Source: JAKPQE01 sp041397845 (GTDB taxonomy: Bacteria > Pseudomonadota > Alphaproteobacteria > Rhizobiales > JAKPQE01). From it: a DNA stretch of 64,000 nucleotides. The stretch spans positions 62,001 to 126,000 of the forward strand of contig JAWKVW010000004.1 of NCBI GenBank assembly GCA_041397845.1, in the 5' to 3' direction. Below are positions 24,672 through 32,792 of this stretch, piece after piece (within the stretch, counting starts at the first letter, position 1; every line of letters begins with the position of its first letter). The notes beneath the pieces are model-generated. The model was not told the origin of the DNA and made no database searches. It was given only the letters and a program-made list of their open reading frames with translations. The position numbers and the translations under genes were made by a program.

Positions 24672-26116
24672 TTCGCCCCTCCCCGATCGTTGGAGGCGCC
24701 GCCCCTCGGCTCGTTGCCGCGGCGATTGCGGCGCCGCCGCCAGACGCCGTCGGCGGCCATCAATTCTGTGAGGATGCCCTCGCGCAGGCCGCGATCGGCA
24801 ACGCGCAGGCGCCGGCACGGCCACTCGCGCCGCACGGCCTCGAGAATGGCGCAGCCGGCCAGCACGAGGTCGGCCCGTTCGGCGCCGATGCAGGGGCTGG
24901 CAACACGCTCCTCGAAGCTCATCGACAAGAGCTTGCCGATCATCGCGGCAACGTCGGTCTCGTTCATCCACAGGCCGTCGACGCGGCGACGATCATAGCG
25001 CTCGAGACCGAGATGGACGCCGGCAAGGGTCGTCACCGTGCCGGACGTGCCGAGCATGTGGACGCGACCACCGCCAAGCATCGCGGCAAGCTCGCCGCGA
25101 TTCGGGAAGGCGGCAAGGAGACCGCGAACGTCAGCGACCATCGCCTCGAAGGTCTCGGGCGTCACATGGACGCCGCCATGGCGCTCGGACAGGCCGACGA
25201 CGCCGATCGGCAGCGAGGTCCAGGCGCGGATATGGCGGGCCAGCGGCCGGTCGCTGCGGAACCGGCGCTCGGAGAAATCGAGCCAGACGAGTTCCGACGA
25301 GCCGCCGCCGATGTCGAACAGGATGACGCTCTCGGCGTTCGGGTCAACGAGCGAGGCACAGCCGGCGACGGCAAGGCGCGCCTCGGTCTCGCGGTCGACG
25401 ATCTCGAGGTTGAGGCCCGCTTCCGAGGCGACGCGCGCCAGAAATTCATCGCTGTTGCCGGCGGCGCGGCAGGCCTCGGTGGCGATGAGCCGCGAGCGCT
25501 CGACCTGCCGCTGCTCCATCTTGGCGCGACAGACCTTCAGCGCCTCGACGGCACGGTCCATCGCCGCTTCGGCGAGAAAACCGCTCTGGCTGACACCCTC
25601 GCCGAGGCGAATGATGCGGGAGAAGGCGTCAACGACGCGAAAGCCGCGCTCCTGGGGCATGGCGACGAGGAGACGGCAATTGTTGGTGCCAAGGTCGAGG
25701 GCGGCATAGACGCCCTGCGCCCGCCGATCGCCCTCGCCGTATCGGCGAGCCTGCGGATGGGGGTGGCGCACGGGCGCGGGAGGCATCGACTCCTGGCGCG
25801 GCTCGGCCGGCGGCCGGACGACCGGCTTTGCCGTTGGTGTTGCTGCCACGCCAGCATTTGCCGAGGCGATTGACGCCGGCGTTCCGGCCGGGGCGTCGCT
25901 GCGATTGCGCTTGCGCCGGCCACGCCGACGGGACCGCCGGCGCTTTTGCGGCTGGTTCCCGGGCGCGCCGGCGGAAGCAGACGGACGCGCATCTGCACTC
26001 CCGCCGGCAGGACCGCCAGACGGGGGCGACGCGTCATTCTCGGGCGGCGGGCCGTCCCGTTCCTCGATCAAGGGCCATTCCTCGCCACCGGCTGCGGCAT
26101 GGCTGCGGGGTCGCAC
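24668..26116 (-). CDS. Ppx/GppA family exopolyphosphatase
   Basis: 482 aa. Residues ~140-450 form the actin-like ASKHA domain: AALDLGTNNCRLLVA (phosphate loop 1), IATEACRAAGNSDEFL, DIGGGSSELVWLDF (phosphate loop 2) and TSGTVTTLAGVHLGL. It hydrolyses terminal phosphate from polyphosphate or pppGpp; which one cannot be told. The first ~130 residues are disordered and rich in Pro, Ala and Arg (RRRSRRRGRRKRNRS), an unusual extension. The only start in this frame before the catalytic domain is GTG 26116; the true start could lie inside the extension at a non-ATG codon. Coupled to rlmE by overlap, a pairing common in this group. Confidence 0.87.
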   Translation of the reverse strand: MRPRSHAAAGGEEWPLIEERDGPPPENDASPPSGGPAGGSADARPSASAGAPGNQPQKRRRSRRRGRRKRNRSDAPAGTPASIASANAGVAATPTAKPVVRPPAEPRQESMPPAPVRHPHPQARRYGEGDRRAQGVYAALDLGTNNCRLLVAMPQERGFRVVDAFSRIIRLGEGVSQSGFLAEAAMDRAVEALKVCRAKMEQRQVERSRLIATEACRAAGNSDEFLARVASEAGLNLEIVDRETEARLAVAGCASLVDPNAESVILFDIGGGSSELVWLDFSERRFRSDRPLARHIRAWTSLPIGVVGLSERHGGVHVTPETFEAMVADVRGLLAAFPNRGELAAMLGGGRVHMLGTSGTVTTLAGVHLGLERYDRRRVDGLWMNETDVAAMIGKLLSMSFEERVASPCIGAERADLVLAGCAILEAVRREWPCRRLRVADRGLREGILTELMAADGVWRRRRNRRGNEPRGGASNDRGGAK

Positions 26117-26405
26117 TTGCGCGCGCCTGCCCGCCAGCGTCCGGCCGGGGTCAATCGTTCAGTTTCTTCAAGGGGAAGTGTAAATCGCTCCGGCGCCAAT
26201 TGGAATCGATTCTCTTGGCGCGGCGCACAAGGTGCGGGAGGCGCCGGCCAACGGCCATGGCGGCGGCGGGGGCCGGCGGAATTAGCCGGAAACATTGCGC
26301 GGGCGAAAAAGGCGCTGAAAGCGGGGTTGAAATCGGAATGCGGCGGTGTTAGCTAACGCCTCGTCGCGCCAGCGGCACCATCAGCCCCGCCCGTTCGGGG
26401 CCGGA

Positions 26406-26479
26406 TGGGGGATAGTTTAATGGTAGAACAGCGGACTCTGACTCCGTTAGTCTTGGTTCGAATCCAGGTCCCCCAGCCA
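26406..26479 (+). tRNA. tRNA-Gln (CTG anticodon)
   Basis: Full cloverleaf: acceptor TGGGGGA / TCCCCCA, D-arm with AATGGTAG loop, anticodon stem GCGGA / TCCGT around loop CTCTGAC giving anticodon CTG, T-arm CTTGG-TTCGAAT-CCAGG, discriminator G and encoded CCA. It reads CAG codons. Confidence 0.96.
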
Positions 26480-26679
26480 AATTCCCGAAACATTCGCTGA
26501 TCCGAGACTTCCGGCTGATTTCAGCCGGCGTTCGGCGTCGGCAATTGCCGGCCTTCCTGCCCTGAACCTGCCTCAGCGCGCAAGGCAACTGGAAGCCGGC
26601 GAGCGGCGCAAAGCAATGCCCGGGCAGCTTCCAGGCAATACCCAGGCAACTCCCGGGCCTTGCCCTTGCCACGCTTGCC

Positions 26680-26760
26680 TCACACCCAGTTGGTAAAAAG
26701 CGCAAGCATGATGACGATCCAGAGCGGCACGCCCAGCAGCCAAAGACCAATAGCACGCAT
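26680..26760 (-). CDS. 26-residue membrane microprotein
   Basis: Encodes MRAIGLWLLGVPLWIVIMLA followed by LFTNWV: a single hydrophobic helix with one Arg at the cytoplasmic end. A strong Shine-Dalgarno stretch (GGAAAGGGACG) precedes the ATG by four to eight bases, which is the main reason to believe it. It stands alone between tRNA-Gln and the phosphate transporter gene. Size and layout fit regulatory single-helix proteins that bind a membrane partner, but no family was assigned. Confidence 0.55.
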   Translation of the reverse strand: MRAIGLWLLGVPLWIVIMLALFTNWV

Positions 26761-26995
26761 TTTTCGTCCCTTTCCTAGCCAGCGAATAAACTTTGTTGCT
26801 GATCGATGAACGCCGCGCTCCCGGAATTGGTTCCGCCGGCCAGACGGGCGGCTGCATCGCGTCGGAAGGGAGAGAGGCCGCCGGACAGCGCCTCATAAAT
26901 TCCGTTTACGTAAAGGGAATGCAGGCCTATGACCGCAGGCATCTCCGGCGTGGAGATTCGCCGCGCCTTGTGGGCGCTTCGTCTATGACACTTTC

Positions 26996-28618
26996 ATGAC
27001 GACGCGTGCTAGTGTCGGCCCGGGCAATGGGAATCCCTCGGGGGGCAACTTGAAACTGAAGCACATCTCGCAGATCGAAGTCGCGGCGTATGTGAACCGC
27101 GGCGAGGTCTCGCGGCTTGGCGTGGCGTTGATTTTCGTCGCGCTGGTCATGATTTTCGCCGGCTCAGCTTTTGCGGGCGCACCGCACGGAGCCTTGCTCG
27201 TCGCCTCGGCGGTGATCGGCGCCTACATGGCAATGAACATCGGCGCCAACGACGTTGCCAACAATGTCGGCCCGGCGGTCGGCTCGCGGGCGCTGACGCT
27301 TGGCGGGGCCATCCTCATCGCCGCGGTCTTCGAGGCGGCCGGCGCACTCATCGCCGGCGGCGACGTGGTCTCGACGATCAAGGACGGCATCATCAACCCG
27401 GCCGCCGTCGCGGATGGCGCCACCTTCGTCTGGGTGATGATGGCTGCCCTGCTCGGCGGGGCGATCTGGCTCAATGTCGCCACGGCCGCGGGAGCGCCGG
27501 TCTCGACCACCCATTCGATCGTCGGCGGCGTTGCCGGCGCCGGCATCGCGGCCGCCGGCTTCGACGTCGTCGACTGGAACTCGATGGGCCGCATCGTCGG
27601 AAGCTGGGTCATTTCGCCGGTCATGGGCGGCATCATCGCGGCGGTTTTCCTTTTCTCCCTGAAGAAGCTCATCTTCTTCAAGGAAAGCCGGCTAACGGCA
27701 GCAACGAAGGTGATCCCGGCGATGATTGCGATCATGGCCTGGGCGTTCGTCACCTATCTGGCGCTGAAGGGGCTGAAGCACGTCTATCCGCTGTCGTTTC
27801 CTGCCGCTGCCGGCATCGGTGTCGTTGCCGCCCTCGTCACCTGGGCCGTCGTCTCGCCGATCATCGCCAAGCGGGCGCCGAAGCTCGAGGACAGCCGCGA
27901 GAGCGTGAACCGGCTGTTCACGATCCCGCTCATTTTCGCGGCGGCACTCTTGTCGTTCGCCCATGGCGCCAACGACGTTGCCAATGCGGTCGGGCCGCTT
28001 GCCGGCATCGTCGATGCGATTTCCGGCCATGGCGGCAATTCCAAGGTGGCGATTCCGCTCTGGGTGATGATGGTCGGCGCGGTCGGCATTTCCGTCGGCC
28101 TGGCGCTGTTCGGACCGAAGCTCATCCGCACCGTCGGCTCGGAGATCACCGAGCTTGACCGGTCGCGGGCGTTCTGCATCGCGCTTTCGGCGGCGATCAC
28201 GGTCATCGCGGCGAGCCAGCTCGGCCTGCCGATTTCCTCGACGCATGTGGCGATCGGCGCGGTCTTCGGCGTCGGCTTCCTGCGCGAATATCTCGAGATG
28301 CGCCTTGGCAAGGTGGTCGAGACGATCGCCGACCAGCACAAGGGCAGCGAGCACGAAGCGGTCGAGCAGTATCTCGCCTCGTTCCTCAATGCCTCGATCG
28401 AGGACAAGGAGCGCATGCTGCGCGACCTGAAGACGATGGCCGGCGAGGGTCCGATCAACGATGTCGAGCGCAAGCAGCTTCGCAAGGCCTATCGGCGCCA
28501 GCTCGTGAAGCGTTCGGCTTTCCTGAAGATCGTCTCGGCCTGGATCGTCACCGTGCCGATCTCCGGGCTTTTGTCGGCGATGTTCTTCTTCATGCTGCGC
28601 GGCATGCTCCTGCCGTGA
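26996..28618 (+). CDS. PiT family inorganic phosphate transporter
   Basis: 540-residue inner-membrane symporter for phosphate (or metal-phosphate). The two duplicated PiT signatures are present: GANDVANNVGPAVGSRALTL (about residue 82) and HGANDVANAVGPLAGI (about residue 322), with ten or more membrane helices and a cytoplasmic region after residue 440 (EAVEQYLASFLNASIEDKERM) before the last helix. ATG 26996 has no good ribosome binding site; TTG 27050, preceded by a GGGGGG run, may be the real start and would remove 18 residues. Transcribed alone. Confidence 0.92.
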   Translation: MTTRASVGPGNGNPSGGNLKLKHISQIEVAAYVNRGEVSRLGVALIFVALVMIFAGSAFAGAPHGALLVASAVIGAYMAMNIGANDVANNVGPAVGSRALTLGGAILIAAVFEAAGALIAGGDVVSTIKDGIINPAAVADGATFVWVMMAALLGGAIWLNVATAAGAPVSTTHSIVGGVAGAGIAAAGFDVVDWNSMGRIVGSWVISPVMGGIIAAVFLFSLKKLIFFKESRLTAATKVIPAMIAIMAWAFVTYLALKGLKHVYPLSFPAAAGIGVVAALVTWAVVSPIIAKRAPKLEDSRESVNRLFTIPLIFAAALLSFAHGANDVANAVGPLAGIVDAISGHGGNSKVAIPLWVMMVGAVGISVGLALFGPKLIRTVGSEITELDRSRAFCIALSAAITVIAASQLGLPISSTHVAIGAVFGVGFLREYLEMRLGKVVETIADQHKGSEHEAVEQYLASFLNASIEDKERMLRDLKTMAGEGPINDVERKQLRKAYRRQLVKRSAFLKIVSAWIVTVPISGLLSAMFFFMLRGMLLP

Positions 28619-28645
28619 CCGGCCACTTGCCGGCGAGGTGCATGG

Positions 28646-29662
28646 TCAGTCGAGCGGCTTTCGCATTTTCATCGGCGTCGTCTGGCGCCAGCTCATTTCG
28701 GTGAGCTGGCGCTCGACCGCATCCTGCCAGGGCACCTTCGGCCGATAGCCGAGGCGCGCGGCAGCGGCCTCGTTGTCGACACGGAAGTCCTGCAGCAGGT
28801 GGATGATGGCCGGGACGATCAGCGGCTCCCATGGCACGACCGGATCAATGGCCCGCATCAGCCGGGCGAACGGGAATGCGAGGGAAAACGGCACGCCGAA
28901 GAATGGCTTAGGATAACCGCCGCGCTCGCTGAGGAATGTGACGAGGTCGCGCATCGTCGGCACGCTCGGGCCGAGGATGTTGAAGGCTTCGTAGCCGGAA
29001 AGCCCTTCGGCTGTCGCGGCAAGGCGGAAAGCCTCGCCGATGTCGGCGCCGTCGATGAGTGGCATGGGCGGCCGGCCGCCATCGACCCAGGGCACGAGGC
29101 GGGTCTTCAGGCGCTCGGTCAGAATCGGCAGGAGGCCGAGCGAATAGCGCTCGCCAACAAAGAGGCCAAGCCGCAGGACGACGGTCGTCAGGACCGGCGA
29201 AGCACGGCGACGCAATTCATCCTCGATTGCGACGACGGCGCCAAGGTGCGGCCAATAGGCCGGCGCCTCACCCGGGGTGCGGGCATCACGCCCCTTGCCG
29301 GCCGGAGCGGCGCCATGGGTGCTCGGGAAGAGGAGCCGCGAGACCCCGGCTGCCTCGACGGCATCGAGCAGGCGCAGCGTCGGGCCAAGGAACCGCGCCT
29401 CGATGTGACGCTCGTTGCCGTAGAGCGACGACCATGCGGCGGCGTGAACGACGACATCGACGCCTCGGGGCAAGGCATCGACATAGCCGCCGTCGCGCAG
29501 GTCGCCGGCCCGTACCTCACCGTCAAAATCCGCCGGCAGCCGAGAGGGATCGCGGCAGGCGGCAATGACGGTGATCCCGCCACCGGCGGCCGGTCCGCCG
29601 GCCAGTGCGGCCAGGACATGACCGCCGACGAAACCGGTCGCGCCGGTGACAAGAACTTTCAA
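28646..29662 (-). CDS. NAD(P)-dependent epimerase/dehydratase (extended SDR)
   Basis: 338-residue Rossmann protein: KVLVTGATGFVGGHVLAAL (NAD loop), DVVVHAAAWSS, LLFPSTHG and a C-terminal substrate-binding part. The usual YxxxK catalytic pair is not obvious (PAYWPHLGAVVAIEDEL has Y but no K four residues on), so catalysis may be altered. TTG 29660-29662 is chosen as start because GGAGG lies six bases upstream and no ATG is near. The substrate may be a nucleotide sugar or a sterol/terpenoid-like compound; context gives no hint. It converges on the phosphate transporter gene. Confidence 0.8.
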   Translation of the reverse strand: MKVLVTGATGFVGGHVLAALAGGPAAGGGITVIAACRDPSRLPADFDGEVRAGDLRDGGYVDALPRGVDVVVHAAAWSSLYGNERHIEARFLGPTLRLLDAVEAAGVSRLLFPSTHGAAPAGKGRDARTPGEAPAYWPHLGAVVAIEDELRRRASPVLTTVVLRLGLFVGERYSLGLLPILTERLKTRLVPWVDGGRPPMPLIDGADIGEAFRLAATAEGLSGYEAFNILGPSVPTMRDLVTFLSERGGYPKPFFGVPFSLAFPFARLMRAIDPVVPWEPLIVPAIIHLLQDFRVDNEAAAARLGYRPKVPWQDAVERQLTEMSWRQTTPMKMRKPLD

Positions 29663-29690
29663 GACTGCCTCCACGGTGTTTGCGCCCGGA

Positions 29691-30323
29691 TCATACGAAC
29701 AGGGTGATGTCGGACTTCTGGGCCTTCGGCAGGAAGCTCGCCGCGCCGATCCAGCCGGCGACTTCGGGGATGAATTCGCCCTGCTCGAAGCCGAATGCAT
29801 CGACCGTCATCTGGCAGGCATAAAGGCTCGCGCCGGCCTCCAGCGTCAGTTCGCGCAGTTCGGCGATGGAAGCGACGCCCTTGGTCTCGAAGGTCTTCTT
29901 CATCAGCGAGGTCGCCATGCGCTCGAAGCCGGGGATGGTCGACTGCAGGAAGTTCGGCACCGGCCAGTTGATCGAGCGGAACCAGTCCGGACCGACCGGC
30001 ATCTTCATCGGCATGGCCGGATTGCCGAGCGGCGAGATCTCGAGGTCGATGTCCTTCTTCAGCAGCAGCAGGCCATAGAAGGTGAAGAACACCGACACTT
30101 CATAGCCAAGGGCCGCGGCGGTCGAGGCAAGAATGAAGGGCGGGTAGGCCCAGTCGAGCGTGCCCTTGGTGGCAATGATCGAGAGCGAGGGCACGTGGGC
30201 CGCCTCGCGCTCGCGCATCTTTTCCTCGAAACGCTCGTCGAACCAGCGCTCGAACCGCTGACGCTCGGCATCGCCCGCCTCGGCGAGCGGCAAGTCAGGC
30301 TTCAGGGTGGTGATCGTCGCCAT
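29691..30323 (-). CDS. DsrE/DsrF/DrsH-like family protein
   Basis: 210-residue protein with the DsrE-like fold: SLSIIATKGTLDWAYPPFILA, YEVSVFFTFYGLLLLKK and LEAGASLYACQMTVDAFGF, where the Cys in YACQMT is the conserved candidate sulfur-carrying residue. The first ~45 residues are charged and helical. It follows tusA by 11 bases, so the pair probably relays persulfide sulfur from a desulfurase or rhodanese to an acceptor. The fold lacks a signal peptide. Confidence 0.87.
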   Translation of the reverse strand: MATITTLKPDLPLAEAGDAERQRFERWFDERFEEKMREREAAHVPSLSIIATKGTLDWAYPPFILASTAAALGYEVSVFFTFYGLLLLKKDIDLEISPLGNPAMPMKMPVGPDWFRSINWPVPNFLQSTIPGFERMATSLMKKTFETKGVASIAELRELTLEAGASLYACQMTVDAFGFEQGEFIPEVAGWIGAASFLPKAQKSDITLFV

Positions 30324-30334
30324 TTGCCCCTCCC

Positions 30335-30580
30335 CTAGCCGCGCCGGATTTCAAATTCGAACGTGCCGCCGGCCGTGCGCGAGGACAGCAGCTCGTGGCC
30401 GGTCTGGCGGCAGAAGGAGGCGATGTCCTCGACCGAGCCGGGATCGGTGGTCAGCACCTTCAGGACGGTGCCGCTGGCAAGGCCGCCGATCGCCTTCTTC
30501 GTGCGCAGGATCGGCAGCGGGCAATTCAGGCCCGTGGCGTCGAGGACGCTCATTTCAGCATTCGCGGTCTCTGTCGTCAT
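30335..30580 (-). CDS. TusA family sulfur carrier protein
   Basis: 81-residue protein with the defining motif ATGLNCPLPILRTKKAI; Cys20 carries the persulfide. The rest follows the two-layer sandwich: GTVLKVLTTDPGSVEDIASF, GHELLSSRTAGGTFEFEI. First gene of the tusA-dsrE operon, which lies divergent from a TetR gene with a perfect operator palindrome between. ATG 30580 gives the full length; an internal ATG nine codons on is possible. Confidence 0.9.
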   Translation of the reverse strand: MTTETANAEMSVLDATGLNCPLPILRTKKAIGGLASGTVLKVLTTDPGSVEDIASFCRQTGHELLSSRTAGGTFEFEIRRG

Positions 30581-30933
30581 TGGTTCCTCCCGGGCGCTTG
30601 TTCGCCGCCTTATGGGTTTGCTGCGTCAAAATTCAAACGTACAAACCAGTTGGTTTGTGTCATGATGCTATTACCGACGAACCGGTCTGTCTACTAATAT
30701 TCGAAAAATCTGATATCCGATGCGAGCGCAACGATCGACCAGCGGATTCGGATGAGCGGATGGAGAACCGGATTTTCCGAACTGGCGGCGCCGGGGTGCG
30801 CGGGGGCAAGGATGGAATGTCGATGAGCCATAGGCCGGGGTGTGGCGACCGGGAGGGGGCGACCGACGACGGATTGGCTGCAACGGCGCATCGACTATGA
30901 TGGCGAACGAAGCGGCAGGATAGAGGACGGCAC
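30581..30933. other. 353-base divergent intergenic region (tusA / tetR)
   Basis: Holds an AT-rich block at 30625-30670 with the TetR-type palindrome, and further GC-rich sequence up to the tetR start. No additional gene with neighbour-like codon use was seen. Confidence 0.5.
30641..30658. promoter_or_regulatory. perfect TetR-type operator palindrome
   Basis: ACAAACCA-GT-TGGTTTGT, two perfect 8-bp arms around two bases, 61 bases before the tusA start. Operators of this length and symmetry are typical for TetR-family dimers, and the neighbouring divergent gene encodes one. Confidence 0.75.
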
Positions 30934-31572
30934 ATGGCGGAGCCGGAACGGAAACCGGACTTGGGCATCAACGCGCGGCGGAGCGACGGCGACGCGACGC
31001 GGGCGCGGCTGCTCGATTTTGCCTTTTCCGAGATCTACGCACATGGCTATCAGGGCCTGCGGGTCGATACGCTGCTGGAAAAGTCGGGCCTGACCAAGGG
31101 CGCCTTCTATCATCACTTTTCGAGCAAGCAGGCGCTGGGCCTCGCGGTCATCGACGAGTTGCTCGCCGGCCTTGCCGATCTCGTCTGGGGCCAGCACCTT
31201 GCCCAGTATGACGACCCGCTCGAGGGCATTGCCGCGTCGCTCGATTTCGCCGTCGGCCTGCTTGGCGAGCGCTGCACGACACTTGGCTGCCCGATCAACA
31301 ACCTTGCCCAGGAGATGAGCGCGATCGACGAGGAATTCCGCGCCCGGCTCGGCGAGGTATTCGGCGGTATCATCAGCAACATCGCGACAGCGCTCGGACG
31401 CGGCCAGGAAAACGGCGTCGTGCGTCCGGATGTCGACGGGCGGGCGGCTGCCGTGTTCATCCTTGCCAGCTTCGAGGGCATGATCGGGCTGGCCAAGAGC
31501 ATGCGCGACGAGAGCCTGCGCCTTCTCGCGCTCGAGGAAGCCCGGCGCTATCTCGATTCGCTGCGCCCGTAG
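30934..31572 (+). CDS. TetR/AcrR family transcriptional regulator
   Basis: 212 aa. The helix-turn-helix lies at residues ~20-65 (TRARLLDFAFSEIYAHGYQG, TLLEKSGLTKGAFYHHFSSK). The ligand domain contains LGCPINNLAQEMSAIDEEFR, a pattern of one TetR C-terminal subfamily in which the Cys may sense thiol or electrophile state. AGAGGAC precedes the ATG. It is divergent from tusA-dsrE and probably controls that operon, and itself, through the palindrome at 30641. A sulfur or reactive-thiol signal is an attractive but unproved idea. Confidence 0.9.
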   Translation: MAEPERKPDLGINARRSDGDATRARLLDFAFSEIYAHGYQGLRVDTLLEKSGLTKGAFYHHFSSKQALGLAVIDELLAGLADLVWGQHLAQYDDPLEGIAASLDFAVGLLGERCTTLGCPINNLAQEMSAIDEEFRARLGEVFGGIISNIATALGRGQENGVVRPDVDGRAAAVFILASFEGMIGLAKSMRDESLRLLALEEARRYLDSLRP

Positions 31573-31581
31573 GCTTCCCTC

Positions 31582-31983
31582 TCAGGCAGCGCAGCCCTCG
31601 CAGAGACCGCGAATCTCCAGCGTCGTCCTGCCCCTGCGGAAAGCGTGGCGGCCGCACCAGACGCCCAGCCGCCGCTCGAACTCCGTATCGACGAACTCGG
31701 TGACGTGGCCGCAGGCCTCGCAGATGGCGAAGGCGACGGTTTCCTCGCCATGGCCATGATGATGGCCGGCGGAACAGGCGACGAAGGCATTGAGGCTCTC
31801 GATGCGGTGAACGAGGCCGAGTTCGACCAGCCGGTCGAGAGCGCGATAGACCTGCAGCGGGGCGCGGAAGCCGGCGGGGCGCAGCTCCTCGAGGATCCGG
31901 TAGGCACCGAGCGGACCTTCAGCGCCCTCGAGCGCACCAAACACGAGTTGCTGGTTGCGGGTCAGTGCGGGCTGGTCGGTCAT
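31582..31983 (-). CDS. zur: zinc uptake regulator (Fur family)
   Basis: 133-residue Fur-type repressor. The DNA-binding half has LGAYRILEELRPAGFRAPLQVYRALDRLVELGLVHRIE in its winged helix; the metal half has ACSAGHHHGHGEE and two Cys pairs (CEACG and CEGC) for the structural zinc site. It overlaps znuB by four bases as the last gene of znuC-znuB-zur. With zinc bound it would shut off both znu transcripts at the boxes near 33740. Confidence 0.9.
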   Translation of the reverse strand: MTDQPALTRNQQLVFGALEGAEGPLGAYRILEELRPAGFRAPLQVYRALDRLVELGLVHRIESLNAFVACSAGHHHGHGEETVAFAICEACGHVTEFVDTEFERRLGVWCGRHAFRRGRTTLEIRGLCEGCAA

Positions 31984-32792
31984 GACTGGCTCCCGGAGGC
32001 GGGGACGGTGCGCCCCTTCAAGACGAGGCTGGCGATGAAAAGGACAAGCGCGGCGACGACGACGGACGGGCCGGACGGCGTGTCGAAGGCCAGCGAACCG
32101 GCAAGACCGGTGCCGACCGCTGCGGCGCCAAGGCCGGCCGCCAGCAGCGCCATGACCTCCGGCCCGGAGGCGAACCGGCGGGCAGTTGCGGCAGGAATGA
32201 TGAGCAGCGACGTCACCAGCAGGATGCCGACGATCTTCATGGCAATGGCGATGACGGCGGCGAGCAGCAGCACGAAGACCGTGCGCGACCGGCCGGGGGC
32301 GAGACCTTCGGCGGCGGCCAGCTCCTCGGACACCGTGGCGGCGAAAAGCGGCCGCCAGACCAGCATCAGCAAGGCGATGACGGCGGCGCCGCCGATCCAG
32401 ACCATGGCAACGTCGCTCCAGCCGACCGAGAGAATATCGCCGAACAGATAGCCGACGAGATCGATGCGCACCGTCGTCAGGAAGGCGACGGCGACGAGGC
32501 CGATGGCAAGGGCGGAATGCGACAGGATACCGAGGAGCGCGTCGCCCGGCAGCACGGCAACCCGGCGCAGGACCAAGAGGGCAAGGGCGATCGCCGAGGA
32601 AACGGCAAAGACGCCGGCCATCACATGCAGATCGAGGAGCAGCGCCAGGGCGACGCCGAGCAGGGCGGAATGGGCGATGGTGTCGCCGAAATAGGCCATG
32701 CGGCGCCAGACGACGAAGCAGCCGAGCGGGCCGGCGACGAGGGCGACGCCGACGCCGGCCAGCAGGGCGCGGAGCAGGAACTCGTCAATCAT
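31980..32792 (-). CDS. znuB: zinc ABC transporter, permease subunit
   Basis: 270-residue inner-membrane permease of the zinc importer, about eight hydrophobic segments: FLLRALLAGVGVALVAGPLG at the start, RMAYFGDTIAHSALLGVALA (conserved ABC-3 motif) and the coupling region ATVSEELAAAEG. MIDEFLL is chosen as start. It overlaps znuC by eight bases and zur by four. Confidence 0.93.
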   Translation of the reverse strand: MIDEFLLRALLAGVGVALVAGPLGCFVVWRRMAYFGDTIAHSALLGVALALLLDLHVMAGVFAVSSAIALALLVLRRVAVLPGDALLGILSHSALAIGLVAVAFLTTVRIDLVGYLFGDILSVGWSDVAMVWIGGAAVIALLMLVWRPLFAATVSEELAAAEGLAPGRSRTVFVLLLAAVIAIAMKIVGILLVTSLLIIPAATARRFASGPEVMALLAAGLGAAAVGTGLAGSLAFDTPSGPSVVVAALVLFIASLVLKGRTVPASGSQS

